Below are positions 33,305 through 40,543 of a DNA stretch of 40,543 nt, piece by piece. Location of the stretch: NCBI GenBank assembly GCA_964516325.1, contig CAZFAP010000018.1:1-40543 (forward strand), given 5' to 3'. The number at the start of each line of letters is the position of its first letter. Position 1 is the stretch's first letter. The position numbers and the translations under genes were made by a program. Origin of the DNA: CAZFAP01 sp964516325 (lineage in GTDB: Bacteria; Auribacterota; JABMQX01). The notes beneath the pieces are model-generated. The model worked only from the letters and a program-made list of their open reading frames with translations. It was not told where the DNA came from and did not search any database.

Positions 33305-35560
33305 ATGACGAAGCGTGCAAACCGGACCTTTTTGTTGCTGGTTATCAGCGCGGTTATTGCTCTCGTGATAGCCCTCAGTCGTAAAGAAGAGAGCCCCGTC
33401 AGACAGCGCCGGGAGCCGGGCCTTTCCTCGGAGGGTCGGCGGCAACCCAAGCGTGTTCCGAAGCAAGCCGAGGCCCCTGGGGCACCAATATACAGCCAAC
33501 TCGAGGACATAATTCTGGGTTCTATCTCCGGAAGGTTGATAGACACCGAGGGGAATGCTATGGAGGGCACCGCTTTCCAGGGCTTGTATGAAGTTGTGGG
33601 CCAGGGGCTCGAGAGAGTCATTCACTTCCAAGCTGACGGAAGTTACGAGGTAAAGGAGTTGCCCCCGGGTACGTACTTCATCAGACCAACGCTCGGGGCG
33701 TGGCCGGGGCAGATAAGAGCAGGTGCGCAACACTACTGGCCTCACAAGGAGCCGGAGAACATCTATCCGGGAATGACCGGTGCGGACATTATGGTGATGA
33801 GCGGCAACCCGGGCGCGGTTAGAGGAAAGGTTCTGGCTGCCCGCACGACACTGCCGGTTCAAAGGTTCACGGTCTACCACAAATACGACTACGCATCCGC
33901 AGAGGATCGCGCGCGACGCTCCGATCTCTTCGGTCTTCTGAAGGACGCATCAAGTGGCGTTCCGGATTTGGACGAGCACAGGGGACGGCGCGATTCGTAC
34001 AGGGATCGCCTGGAGTCTCTGGGCCCCGAGGCTGACGCGAACACCATCAATGACCTTATGCAGGGGATTGCGACTCTTGAAGCAATCTTGAACGAACATC
34101 GACTCGAAATCGTCTCCGAACGAGGACTATTCGAGCAGGCCGGTTATTTTTTGGGAAACCATCTCTTTACCGTGTTAGCGGAGGGCTATCTGCCAAAGAG
34201 TGTCGAGGTCGAACTCAGGGATGCGAAGCCTGTAGAAGTTACCTTCCTGATGCACGAGGAGGGGGCGACCGTAGCCGGACGCGTGGAGGACGGTTCGGGA
34301 AACCCTGTGAAAGGCGCATCAGTCGAGATTCTGGTGCCGACAAAGACCGAGTACTTCTATTGCCGGGGAGCCGATCCGAAGTGGGAGAGGCTAAGATTCG
34401 TTACGGAAGAATCGGGGGGGTTCGCCTTCGGGGACCTGCCGGATGGCAGGTACGAAGTCAAAGCCTCGCAGACAGACTACCGAACTGCGGTGACATCCTC
34501 GGTGAGGCTTCTGGACGGACACCAAGAACCAGCAAATCTGGTTCTCAAAATGTCTCAAGGAGAAGGCAGAGTATGGGGACAAGTCACTGGTCCGGACGGA
34601 GAGCCCTTGGCTGGCGTTGCGCTCAAGATATCCGGGGGGGCTTCCTTTGCAGACTGCACTACCGACAAGGAAGGTTACTTCGCTTTCCGAGGACTCCCCC
34701 CCGGCAAGTGCGCGATCACAATAGACCAAGCAGACTTGAAGGACAGGGACTACCACCTTTCCTTGGCTCCGTCGGAGGAACTCCGCCATGACATTGTGCT
34801 TTCTGGGTCAGCTACTCTCATGGGCCGCATCTTTACAGGAGGGGGAGGATGTGGCAATCTGGATGTAGCGTTGCGGGTGACGCTCCGCTCGGCGGCATTG
34901 ACTGACAGAAAGCAGTGGCATTTTACCCCGACGGGTTTCTATCGGTTTAAGCTTCTGCCCCCGGGGGACTATGAACTTGAGGCGTTTTCGGACAGTTTGG
35001 GCATCGAGACCTACGCTGTCAGCCTGAAGCACAATGAGACAAGAAGGTTGGACATCAATCTCGCCCGGTACGGAAATCTCAAGGGCAAGATCATTGGGCG
35101 AGATGGGGAACCGCTTGCCGGCGTTCGCGTAGTCGTGCAATCAACCGGTAAGGAGGAGTCCACTTTAAGCAACGTCGGAGGTCGCTATTCCGTGGCTGAC
35201 CTTTCACCAGGGAGAGTTGTTCTGGAGGTTCCGGAGGGAGAATTCGCAGGAACCTGGTATGAGCTTAAGCTATTGCCCTTGCGGGATGAGGAACTTGATA
35301 TCGATTTCTCTTTAATGGGAGACATCAAGGGGCAGATATTCAAAGCGGATAGGGCGCCGTTTGGGCGGTGTGTTTTGAAGATAGAATCGTCTCACCGTTC
35401 CGTCGAACTTGTCGCTGACCGAGAAGGCCGGTTTCAGGCGCGGGGATTATTCCCGGGCCGGTGTAGCGTTCACCTGGCGCTGGGGAGCTCGCGGCGAGCA
35501 TATCCGTTTGAGCTAGTTCCGCAGGAGGAGAAAGAACTCGAGATAATCCTGCCGCCATGA
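33305..35560 (+). CDS. Large membrane-anchored protein of CarboxypepD_reg/CnaB-like modules
   Basis: 751 aa. A single N-terminal membrane segment (FLLLVISAVIALVIAL, about residues 9-24) precedes a basic linker. About seven beta-sandwich modules follow, each opening with a G-x-V/I..G.P(L/V).G..V pattern: about residues 76 (GRLIDTEGNAMEG), 173, 322 (AGRVEDGSGNPVKGASVEI), 424 (GQVTGPDGEPLAGVALKI), 506, 593 (GKIIGRDGEPLAGVRVVV) and 675. Each contains an F..LPPG.Y/C-type strand. Such modules are structural, surface or periplasmic scaffolds with no catalysis expected. No SD precedes ATG 33305. Confidence 0.85.
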   Translation: MTKRANRTFLLLVISAVIALVIALSRKEESPVRQRREPGLSSEGRRQPKRVPKQAEAPGAPIYSQLEDIILGSISGRLIDTEGNAMEGTAFQGLYEVVGQGLERVIHFQADGSYEVKELPPGTYFIRPTLGAWPGQIRAGAQHYWPHKEPENIYPGMTGADIMVMSGNPGAVRGKVLAARTTLPVQRFTVYHKYDYASAEDRARRSDLFGLLKDASSGVPDLDEHRGRRDSYRDRLESLGPEADANTINDLMQGIATLEAILNEHRLEIVSERGLFEQAGYFLGNHLFTVLAEGYLPKSVEVELRDAKPVEVTFLMHEEGATVAGRVEDGSGNPVKGASVEILVPTKTEYFYCRGADPKWERLRFVTEESGGFAFGDLPDGRYEVKASQTDYRTAVTSSVRLLDGHQEPANLVLKMSQGEGRVWGQVTGPDGEPLAGVALKISGGASFADCTTDKEGYFAFRGLPPGKCAITIDQADLKDRDYHLSLAPSEELRHDIVLSGSATLMGRIFTGGGGCGNLDVALRVTLRSAALTDRKQWHFTPTGFYRFKLLPPGDYELEAFSDSLGIETYAVSLKHNETRRLDINLARYGNLKGKIIGRDGEPLAGVRVVVQSTGKEESTLSNVGGRYSVADLSPGRVVLEVPEGEFAGTWYELKLLPLRDEELDIDFSLMGDIKGQIFKADRAPFGRCVLKIESSHRSVELVADREGRFQARGLFPGRCSVHLALGSSRRAYPFELVPQEEKELEIILPP

Positions 35561-35821
35561 GAAGTTCGAATGACTCCGGGAATCCACCTTGCCTGTAGTC
35601 AAGATTGATCGCGGTCATGGAGGGTTGAAGACGTAGTACCGTTAAGAAGCCGGACATCCGTTGTGTGTCTTAGAAATGGGAATCCGGCACACAACGCTCG
35701 TTGTGCGACGTACGTGACACACGAAACGCACGGAACCAGCCCCCTCCTGCCCGACCGCTCGCGTTTCTCCGGTTCGCGCTGGATAAGACACCATGCGTCA
35801 GACATAAAGCGCAGAAAAATA
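35561..35821. other. Gap between the modular protein gene and tRNA-Thr, with competing hairpins
   Basis: No supported gene. CGTTGTGTG (35659-35667) pairs with CACACAACG (35688-35696), a perfect 9 bp with a 20-nt loop. The same 3' arm can instead form CACAAC (35690-35695) / GTTGTG (35700-35705). No T run follows on the plus strand, so a terminator role for the upstream gene is unproven. Confidence 0.45.
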
Positions 35822-35894
35822 AGCCCGCGGTCGGATTTGAACCAACGCGCGCCGCATTACGAATGCGGTGCTCTACCAACTGAGCTACGCGGGC
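35822..35894 (-). tRNA. tRNA-Thr (anticodon CGU)
   Basis: On the minus strand a full cloverleaf is visible: acceptor GCCCGCG/CGCGGGC, D arm with AGCTCAGTTGGTAGAGC, anticodon stem CCGCA/TGCGG enclosing the loop TTCGTAA (anticodon CGT, reading ACG), a 5-nt variable loop, and T arm GTTGG-TTCAAAT-CCGAC. The discriminator is U and CCA is not encoded. The 5' flank AAATAA and the 3' flank TTATTTTT extend the acceptor stem by six pairs and end in a T run, so the precursor can form a terminator-like hairpin around the tRNA. Confidence 0.95.
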
Positions 35895-36030
35895 TTATTT
35901 CCAGTCCAAGAACTTTTTTCAAAACGGCTGGCGCTTCAGCGAGCGCCTGACCGAATTCATTCTACCAAAAACCCAACCCCCTCACCAAGTCCCATCGGGG
36001 CCAGGCTGTAATGCCCCACTTTCGGGAGGG

Positions 36031-36120
36031 ACTCACCGCACAGAACGCCGAGGACGCGGAGAGCACCGACATGGGATCGCACAACAGAAATCGCCCCCGC
36101 GCTCTCTGCGGCGTCCCCGG
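36031..36120. repeat. Palindromic CGCAGAG-family repeat, copy E (degenerate)
   Basis: The left arm (36031-36063) has ACCGCACAGAACGCCGAGG then ACGCGGAG. The right arm (about 36097-36120) has CGCGCTCTCTGCGGCGTCC. Arms are partly eroded. It lies in the 306-bp gap 35895-36200, between the tRNA and the 3' end of the dehydrogenase gene; no gene is supported in that gap. Confidence 0.65.
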
Positions 36121-36200
36121 TTCCACCCCGTCGCGAGAGTCCCACCCGGGCCATGCCAGCCCCACCGCCTATGAGTGACCCAATGCTCCACAGGCTGCGC

Positions 36201-37205
36201 TCACAGCGCCGAGATGAGGCCGACATCCTTCATCGTCACATACCCCGGGCGGGCCTCGACGACCTTCGGTATCGCATTGACGAGGATTGCCGCTGTCGCG
36301 GCATCTCCGGCTGTTCCATTCTCTATCCTGACCTCTAACGGCGGCTCCGCGTCAATCCGTATATAATCGTGCGGCTCCGTCGCCCCCACGAACATTTGCA
36401 GCTCGACGGAAATCACTCGCTCGCCTCTTCGCAATCCCTTCGCGGTGTGCCGAATCCCCGCGACCTGTCCTTCACGAACCTCGACGTACTTCGTCTTGAT
36501 GTTCCCGTCGCAGATGACCGGGTCAATTCTTTCGAGAAGATTATCCAGCTCCCATCCGAGGCAATCCGCGAGAAGCGCCACCGACTCCACCAACCCCACG
36601 TGCCCGAGACGACCCTCTTTCACCCGCCGGCGGAACTCCTCCGTACTCAATCCCGCTCCGATCTTCCTTTGAAGCGGTTCGCGTCGGGTTGACGCGTCCA
36701 CGATCCTGCGCGCCAGAATGCTCTTCACATTCGTGCAAACCGCCGTCAAAAACGCGGGAAGAGAATCGAGCACGAAGCCCGGATTCACGCCCGTCCCCAG
36801 AACTGAAACGTCGTTGTCCTTTGCGAGGGCGTCGAGCTTCTCAACGAGTTGCTTGTTTTTCCCAACGGGGAATAGAAGTTCTTCCGTCGAGGAGACCACG
36901 TTGGCGCCGCGGGAAACGATCTCCTCAAGCTGCGGCAGCACGTCCGCGAGACGCGAGCCGGTGGAATGCACGACGATGTCCGGTCTTTTGGACAAGACCT
37001 CCTGCGCCTTGTTGCTCACGACGATTCCCAATGGCGTTTCAGCCCCGAGCAACTCGCCGAGGTCCTTGCCGGCTTTCTCCGCGGAAATATCCACGGCGCC
37101 GAGGATCTCGAGGCGCTCGCTTTGGAGCGCGACCCTCGCGGCCGCCGTCCCTATCCATCCTAGCCCATAATGAACGACCTTGATTTTTTCGTCTTTATCG
37201 CCCAC
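36201..37205 (-). CDS. Dihydrodipicolinate reductase-like/2,4-diaminopentanoate dehydrogenase family protein
   Basis: 334 aa from GTG 37205 (SD GGGAGGAAGG 11 nt upstream). The N-terminal Rossmann domain has VVHYGLGWIGTAAARVAL, VHSTGSRL and a conserved VVSSTEELLFP segment. The C-terminal domain has GTGVNPGFVLDSLPAFL, typical of the DapB_N-like group that includes 2,4-diaminopentanoate dehydrogenase (Ord) of ornithine fermentation. No other ornithine-degradation gene is present, so the substrate is open. It is the last of three minus-strand genes; the gap to the HEAT gene is 108 bp. Confidence 0.78.
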   Translation of the reverse strand: MGDKDEKIKVVHYGLGWIGTAAARVALQSERLEILGAVDISAEKAGKDLGELLGAETPLGIVVSNKAQEVLSKRPDIVVHSTGSRLADVLPQLEEIVSRGANVVSSTEELLFPVGKNKQLVEKLDALAKDNDVSVLGTGVNPGFVLDSLPAFLTAVCTNVKSILARRIVDASTRREPLQRKIGAGLSTEEFRRRVKEGRLGHVGLVESVALLADCLGWELDNLLERIDPVICDGNIKTKYVEVREGQVAGIRHTAKGLRRGERVISVELQMFVGATEPHDYIRIDAEPPLEVRIENGTAGDAATAAILVNAIPKVVEARPGYVTMKDVGLISAL

Positions 37206-37313
37206 GTCCGCACCTTCCTCCCATAACCCGCATCATGAGAATTCCTGCCTTCGCTTCCCAATGCACTCGCGGGCTGCTCAGTCGCGCGCGCAGCCCGCGT
37301 TCGTGCCGCAACC

Positions 37314-38405
37314 TCACTTCGGCTGCCTGCGAAAAAGAATCTTTGCAATGGTCATCTTCAACTCCGGAGAAGCCGTCGCCGACGCCTGTTCCAGAGCGGC
37401 ATTCACGCCGGGGTCTCTCATGAAAACCAGCGCTTCCTGCGCGACCTGCCGCACTGCCGCCGACTCATTTGTCAGCGCGGAGACCATCAAAGGCACATCA
37501 GCAGCCGAGCCGAACTTCCCCAGACCCACAAGAGCGGCGCACTTGAAATGCTGCTCTTCCGTCCGCTCCAACACCGCTCGGTAGATACCAAGCGCCATCT
37601 CCGTATCGCCTGCGGCGCCGCGTTTCTCCGCAAACCGCAGAAATGCATCGCCAATCGCCCGTTTTTCACGGTCCGACAATTCTTCCCATCCCGTCGCTGA
37701 CTGCGGTCTCCTCGACGGAAGCCCCTCAATCCGCGACAGCGCCTTGTACGCCGCGAGCGCGATCGCCTTGTTCGGGCTCTCCGCGCAATCCACAATCGCG
37801 TCCAAAGCTTCCGCAGCGTTCTTCTGAGCGAGCGAATGAATGATCGCCGGACGGAATTCCTCCGGCGCCGTCTTCAGCGCTTCCATCAACGCCTGCACGG
37901 ACGCCTTTCCCGGAATCCTCTCCAGCGCCCGGCGTGCATCCTCGCGAAGCTTCTCATCTGCCAGCAGCCGCGCGATAGGCGGAACACATTCGTCATCTCC
38001 GGCCAGCGCGAGAAACTCCAGAGCTTTCACCCGCGTCACGTGCGGTTTCCCATCGGCGAGCAGCCTCACAAGCTCCGCGCTTACAGCTTTCCTCTCTGCG
38101 GCAGCGTCGGGCCGGGACGCATGGTTCGCAATCGTCCTCAGAGCTTCCGAAGCGGCTTTCGCGACTCCCTTGTTCTCGTTTGCCACAAGCTCTCCGAGCG
38201 GCGCAACCGCCGCTGCTCCCATGGGACCGGCGCTCTTCCACGCCGCGTAACGCACATCCGCGTTCTCGTCCCGAATCTTCGCAATGAACTCCTTTACTTC
38301 CTGCTCCGTGGCGCCTCTCGCCGCCGTTCCAAAAAGACAAAGGACGAGCACCACGCTCGCCATCCCAATCGCTCCTGCCAACCGAACCTTCCACGAGCTG
38401 CTCAC
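37314..38405 (-). CDS. Exported HEAT-repeat protein
   Basis: 363 aa from GTG 38405, chosen because GGAGGG lies 7 nt upstream; the open frame continues to 38510. A signal peptide (LAGAIGMASVVLVLCLFGTAARG) precedes roughly ten alpha-hairpin HEAT-type repeats from residue 35 on (e.g. RYAAWKSAGPMGAAAVAPL, DDECVPPIARLLAD, KASVQALMEAL, NKAIALAAYKALSRI). It is probably a periplasmic or anchored protein-interaction scaffold. It lies 101 bp downstream of the Gfo/Idh gene in the same direction. Confidence 0.8.
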   Translation of the reverse strand: MSSSWKVRLAGAIGMASVVLVLCLFGTAARGATEQEVKEFIAKIRDENADVRYAAWKSAGPMGAAAVAPLGELVANENKGVAKAASEALRTIANHASRPDAAAERKAVSAELVRLLADGKPHVTRVKALEFLALAGDDECVPPIARLLADEKLREDARRALERIPGKASVQALMEALKTAPEEFRPAIIHSLAQKNAAEALDAIVDCAESPNKAIALAAYKALSRIEGLPSRRPQSATGWEELSDREKRAIGDAFLRFAEKRGAAGDTEMALGIYRAVLERTEEQHFKCAALVGLGKFGSAADVPLMVSALTNESAAVRQVAQEALVFMRDPGVNAALEQASATASPELKMTIAKILFRRQPK

Positions 38406-38506
38406 TTTCTCGCCCTCCCTTATTCGAAAGCTATCGGCGGCACAACCGCCGTTGCATTTCCTCGCGAGCCCTGCCTGCGCGCGCTCCACCTGTCGAGCCT
38501 TCTCCG

Positions 38507-39796
38507 TCATAGGAAATACGGCGCTCGACTGTTTCTGCTCAACAGCCGATTCGCTTCCTCATCTCCGATGAACTGCTCCTTTACGGGGTCCCAAGAGAGC
38601 TTTCGTCCGAGAAGATAAGAGATGTTCCCGAGAATACACAGAGCCGCCGTCCGATGACCGGCTTCGATGTGCATGATGGGCTGTTGCCGACTCTTCACGC
38701 AGTCAAAGAAATTCTGCTCGTGCCCCGGACTCCTGAATAGCACCACACCGCCCGGAGGCACCTTGTACTGCATTGCCTTCTCTTCCGTCCCGCAGCCGCC
38801 ATCGCCTCCGGTGACGACCAGCGTGTCCTTGTCGCCCCAGTACTTGCAGCCGAACGCGGCATCCATCTCCTTCTGCCCGGGCTGGCTCCACGTCAGAACC
38901 CAGTCCGGATTCTTGAACTCGTACTTGACGTCCATCTTCACCGGGCAATCGAACATCCCGTCGTGCGGCGGCTCCCCGGTGGCCTCGACGCTGACGGGTC
39001 CCGTGGTATCGCAGTCCATCGCCCACATGATATTGCTGAACACGTGCGCGCCGCGGTCACGGATGTTCCCCGCGCCATATTCCATGAACCAGCGGAAATT
39101 GAAGTGGCATCGCATCGCGTTGTACGGCACCCACGGACACGGCCCTAACCAGCGATCCCAGTCCAGACCGGGCGGCGGATCGCTGTCCGGCTCCCATTTC
39201 CCAACGGGATTCTCATAATGCCAGCACGTAACCTTCTGCACCTTCCCAATTTCTCCGTTCCGGATATACTGAGCGGCGGCGTGTGCCGCAGGCGTCGAGC
39301 GACCCTGCGACCCGATCTGCACGATGCGCCCGTACCGCCTTGCCGCGTTCACCATCGCCCGCCCTTCCTCGATCGTCTTGGAAGCGGGCTTCTCATAATA
39401 GACGTCCTTTCCGGCCTCGCACGCATGCACGGTATGCAGCCCATGCCAGTGGTCCGGACTCCCGACGAAGACCACGTCAATGTCCTTCCGATCGAGCAAG
39501 TCCCGGTAATCGAGATAAGCGTCCGCCTTGCCTCCTTTGCTCTCGACCATCTTCGCGGCTCTCGTGCGGTTTGCTTCATCCACATCGCAAACCGCCGCGC
39601 TGTCGCTGCTCAGAAATCCCGAGCCCCTCCCTCCAACGCCAATGTGCCCGCTGATAATCCGATCGCTCGCCGGGGGACGGTCCGACGTCCCCAGCGCGTC
39701 ACCGGTCAGAACGTACGGCGCACAGAACCCGGCTCCCGCCGCGGACGCCGCCCTGACCAGAAACTCCCGCCGCGTAATCCTATTCCTGGCTCTCAT
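38507..39796 (-). CDS. Tat-exported Gfo/Idh/MocA family oxidoreductase
   Basis: 429 aa from ATG 39796 (SD GGGAGG, 6-nt spacing). The N-terminus is a Tat signal (RITRREFLVRAASAAGAG). The Rossmann part contains GHIGVGGRGSGFL and VFVGSPDHWHGLHTVHAC; the family EKP motif with the catalytic-type Lys is YYEKPASKTIEEG. The C-terminal domain has NFRWFMEYGAGNIRDRGAH and a GHRTAALCILGNISYLLGRKL end. Exported members of this family in planctomycete-type bacteria are thought to be periplasmic sugar or glycoside oxidoreductases exported with bound NAD(P); the substrate is unknown. Confidence 0.88.
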   Translation of the reverse strand: MRARNRITRREFLVRAASAAGAGFCAPYVLTGDALGTSDRPPASDRIISGHIGVGGRGSGFLSSDSAAVCDVDEANRTRAAKMVESKGGKADAYLDYRDLLDRKDIDVVFVGSPDHWHGLHTVHACEAGKDVYYEKPASKTIEEGRAMVNAARRYGRIVQIGSQGRSTPAAHAAAQYIRNGEIGKVQKVTCWHYENPVGKWEPDSDPPPGLDWDRWLGPCPWVPYNAMRCHFNFRWFMEYGAGNIRDRGAHVFSNIMWAMDCDTTGPVSVEATGEPPHDGMFDCPVKMDVKYEFKNPDWVLTWSQPGQKEMDAAFGCKYWGDKDTLVVTGGDGGCGTEEKAMQYKVPPGGVVLFRSPGHEQNFFDCVKSRQQPIMHIEAGHRTAALCILGNISYLLGRKLSWDPVKEQFIGDEEANRLLSRNSRAPYFL

Positions 39797-39922
39797 ACCC
39801 AGCCTCCCTGCGTTGATGCAACAAGACAACCCTGCCATTGTCCGACGGAACAAATCCAAATCATACTAAGCCGTCGCAAAAACCTGCGACATCACTCCCT
39901 ACCGAGCGGACGGCATAGCCTA

Positions 39923-40219
39923 TTATCCCCCCGCACGCTTGTCAACTCTCTCGTCTCGCCGCCGCAAGTACGAGTTGAGCAAAGACCTGAACATCCTTCC
40001 ATGATTGGGGTACTTCAGATGCAGCAGTTCATGGAGAATGGCCCTCGATCTGCGCTCCCTGCGCCCCGCAAGCAAGGATACATCGAAGGTGACGCGGCCG
40101 CGGCTTGAGCAGCTCGCCAGTTTTCTCTTCATTCTGCGGATGTGGACCTCGGTCGGTTCGACTCCAACCTCCTGTGCCCACGCGAGCACATCCAGCTTAA
40201 ACTTTTGCGCGGTCATCAT
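39923..40219 (-). CDS. YgjP/M48-like zinc metallopeptidase-domain protein
   Basis: 98 aa, starting at ATG 40219 (or 40216), which overlaps the hsdR stop in an ATGA arrangement. The HExxH zinc motif lies in AILHELLHLKYPNHGRMF; the His in PNHG is a likely third ligand. Short YgjP/SprT-like proteins of this type are common directly after hsdR, and their role there is not established. Translational coupling to hsdR suggests it belongs to the restriction locus. Confidence 0.8.
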   Translation of the reverse strand: MMTAQKFKLDVLAWAQEVGVEPTEVHIRRMKRKLASCSSRGRVTFDVSLLAGRRERRSRAILHELLHLKYPNHGRMFRSLLNSYLRRRDERVDKRAGG

Positions 40220-40543
40220 TCCCGTCCACCCTTGAGAACTTTCATAACCTTGCCGCATATTTCCGCGAGCCTCGCGGCGTCCGAGAGTCCGGACTGCACC
40301 AGATTACGATAAAGAGCCAGCCTGACGTTCCTCTCGTGCCGCTCACTGGTTCGCCAATGCGGATACTTCTCCAGAACCTCCCTCATGTGATTCGCGATCC
40401 CGTCGGGCGAACCCACCCCCTCCTGTTTCAGCAGCCAGAATATCGAGAACACCTCGGCGGGCATTTTCTTCTCTGCTTGTTGCTTCCGAGCGGCATTGAT
40501 TTCCTCGATCAGCTTTTTCAGACTCTCGAGCGTTTCCTGCGTG
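40216..40543 (-). CDS. hsdR: Type I restriction enzyme R subunit, C-terminal fragment (runs off the right edge)
   Basis: Only the last 108 codons are in the window; the frame is open to the edge at 40543, so the gene begins outside. The visible part has LKKLIEEINAARKQ, then VFSIFWLLKQEGV and KYPHWRTSERHERNVRLALY, the pattern of the helical C-terminus of HsdR that docks to the methylase core. The helicase and nuclease domains, and hsdM/hsdS, would lie beyond the edge. The stop overlaps the start of the metallopeptidase gene. Confidence 0.82.
   Translation of the reverse strand, partial: TQETLESLKKLIEEINAARKQQAEKKMPAEVFSIFWLLKQEGVGSPDGIANHMREVLEKYPHWRTSERHERNVRLALYRNLVQSGLSDAARLAEICGKVMKVLKGGRE

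Noticed and set aside
3731..36120. CRISPR array made of the CGCAGAG repeats
   Set aside because: Copies are dispersed, internally palindromic and have no regular spacers or cas genes.

Overview
The window is about 58-60% GC and reads as a free-living, Gram-negative-type bacterium from the planctomycete-like part of the tree (Planctomycetes, Lentisphaerae, Hydrogenedentes, Sumerlaeota or a similar candidate phylum). This is an inference from gene content: prepilin-type proteins with the H-x9-D C-terminal motif, a Tat-exported Gfo/Idh/MocA oxidoreductase, large secreted beta-helix proteins, a secreted beta-propeller protein with the VGRQLFVDDFLIE signature, and several families of short palindromic intergenic repeats. 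No rRNA, transposase, phage module or CRISPR array was seen.

Layout, left to right. (1) 0.7-3.6 kb: a large secreted beta-helix protein with an internal duplication (minus). (2) 4.1-10.4 kb: housekeeping-type genes: an orphan PAS-PAS histidine kinase, a MenA-like prenyltransferase (minus), ruvA-ruvB, queH and a SpoIID/LytB-like lipoprotein. (3) 10.4-13.9 kb: a long leader that can form mutually exclusive RNA stems, two tandem duplicated prepilin-like genes, then a VTC-domain gene and a DUF4956 membrane gene. (4) 14.4-25.2 kb: a carbohydrate locus. A plus-strand ABC importer (binding protein, permease, double ATPase, second permease) converges on a minus-strand operon encoding a SIS phosphosugar isomerase, a zinc alcohol dehydrogenase, a COG4091-type oxidoreductase with SAF domain, an L-fucose/L-arabinose-isomerase-family protein and an FGGY kinase. 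No regulator and no aldolase are in the locus, and I cannot match it to a named pathway. (5) 25.8-30.5 kb: an HhH/EndoIII-like protein, then a minus-strand pair: a secreted beta-propeller protein fused to an M14 zinc carboxypeptidase domain, and a secreted beta-helix protein.

(6) 30.6-33.2 kb: a repeat-rich intergenic tract, a small membrane protein, a candidate minus-strand structured RNA of about 540 nt with its own promoter and intrinsic terminator, a 197-aa uncharacterised protein, and an overlapping nuclease-like reading frame that appears broken by a one-base frameshift. (7) 33.3-35.9 kb: a large membrane-anchored protein built of CarboxypepD_reg/CnaB-like modules, and a tRNA-Thr(CGU) whose acceptor stem extends into an intrinsic-terminator-like hairpin. 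(8) 36.2-39.8 kb: a minus-strand run of a Tat-exported Gfo/Idh/MocA protein, a HEAT-repeat protein and a dihydrodipicolinate-reductase-like dehydrogenase. (9) 39.9 kb to the right edge: a YgjP/M48-type metallopeptidase overlapping the 3' end of hsdR, the edge of a type I restriction system.

The items most worth following up are the candidate ncRNA at about 31.7-32.2 kb, the switch-like leader before the prepilins, the propeller-M14 fusion, the unassigned sugar pathway, and four families of palindromic repeats, three of which share one design (8-9 bp tandem units in two inverted arms).
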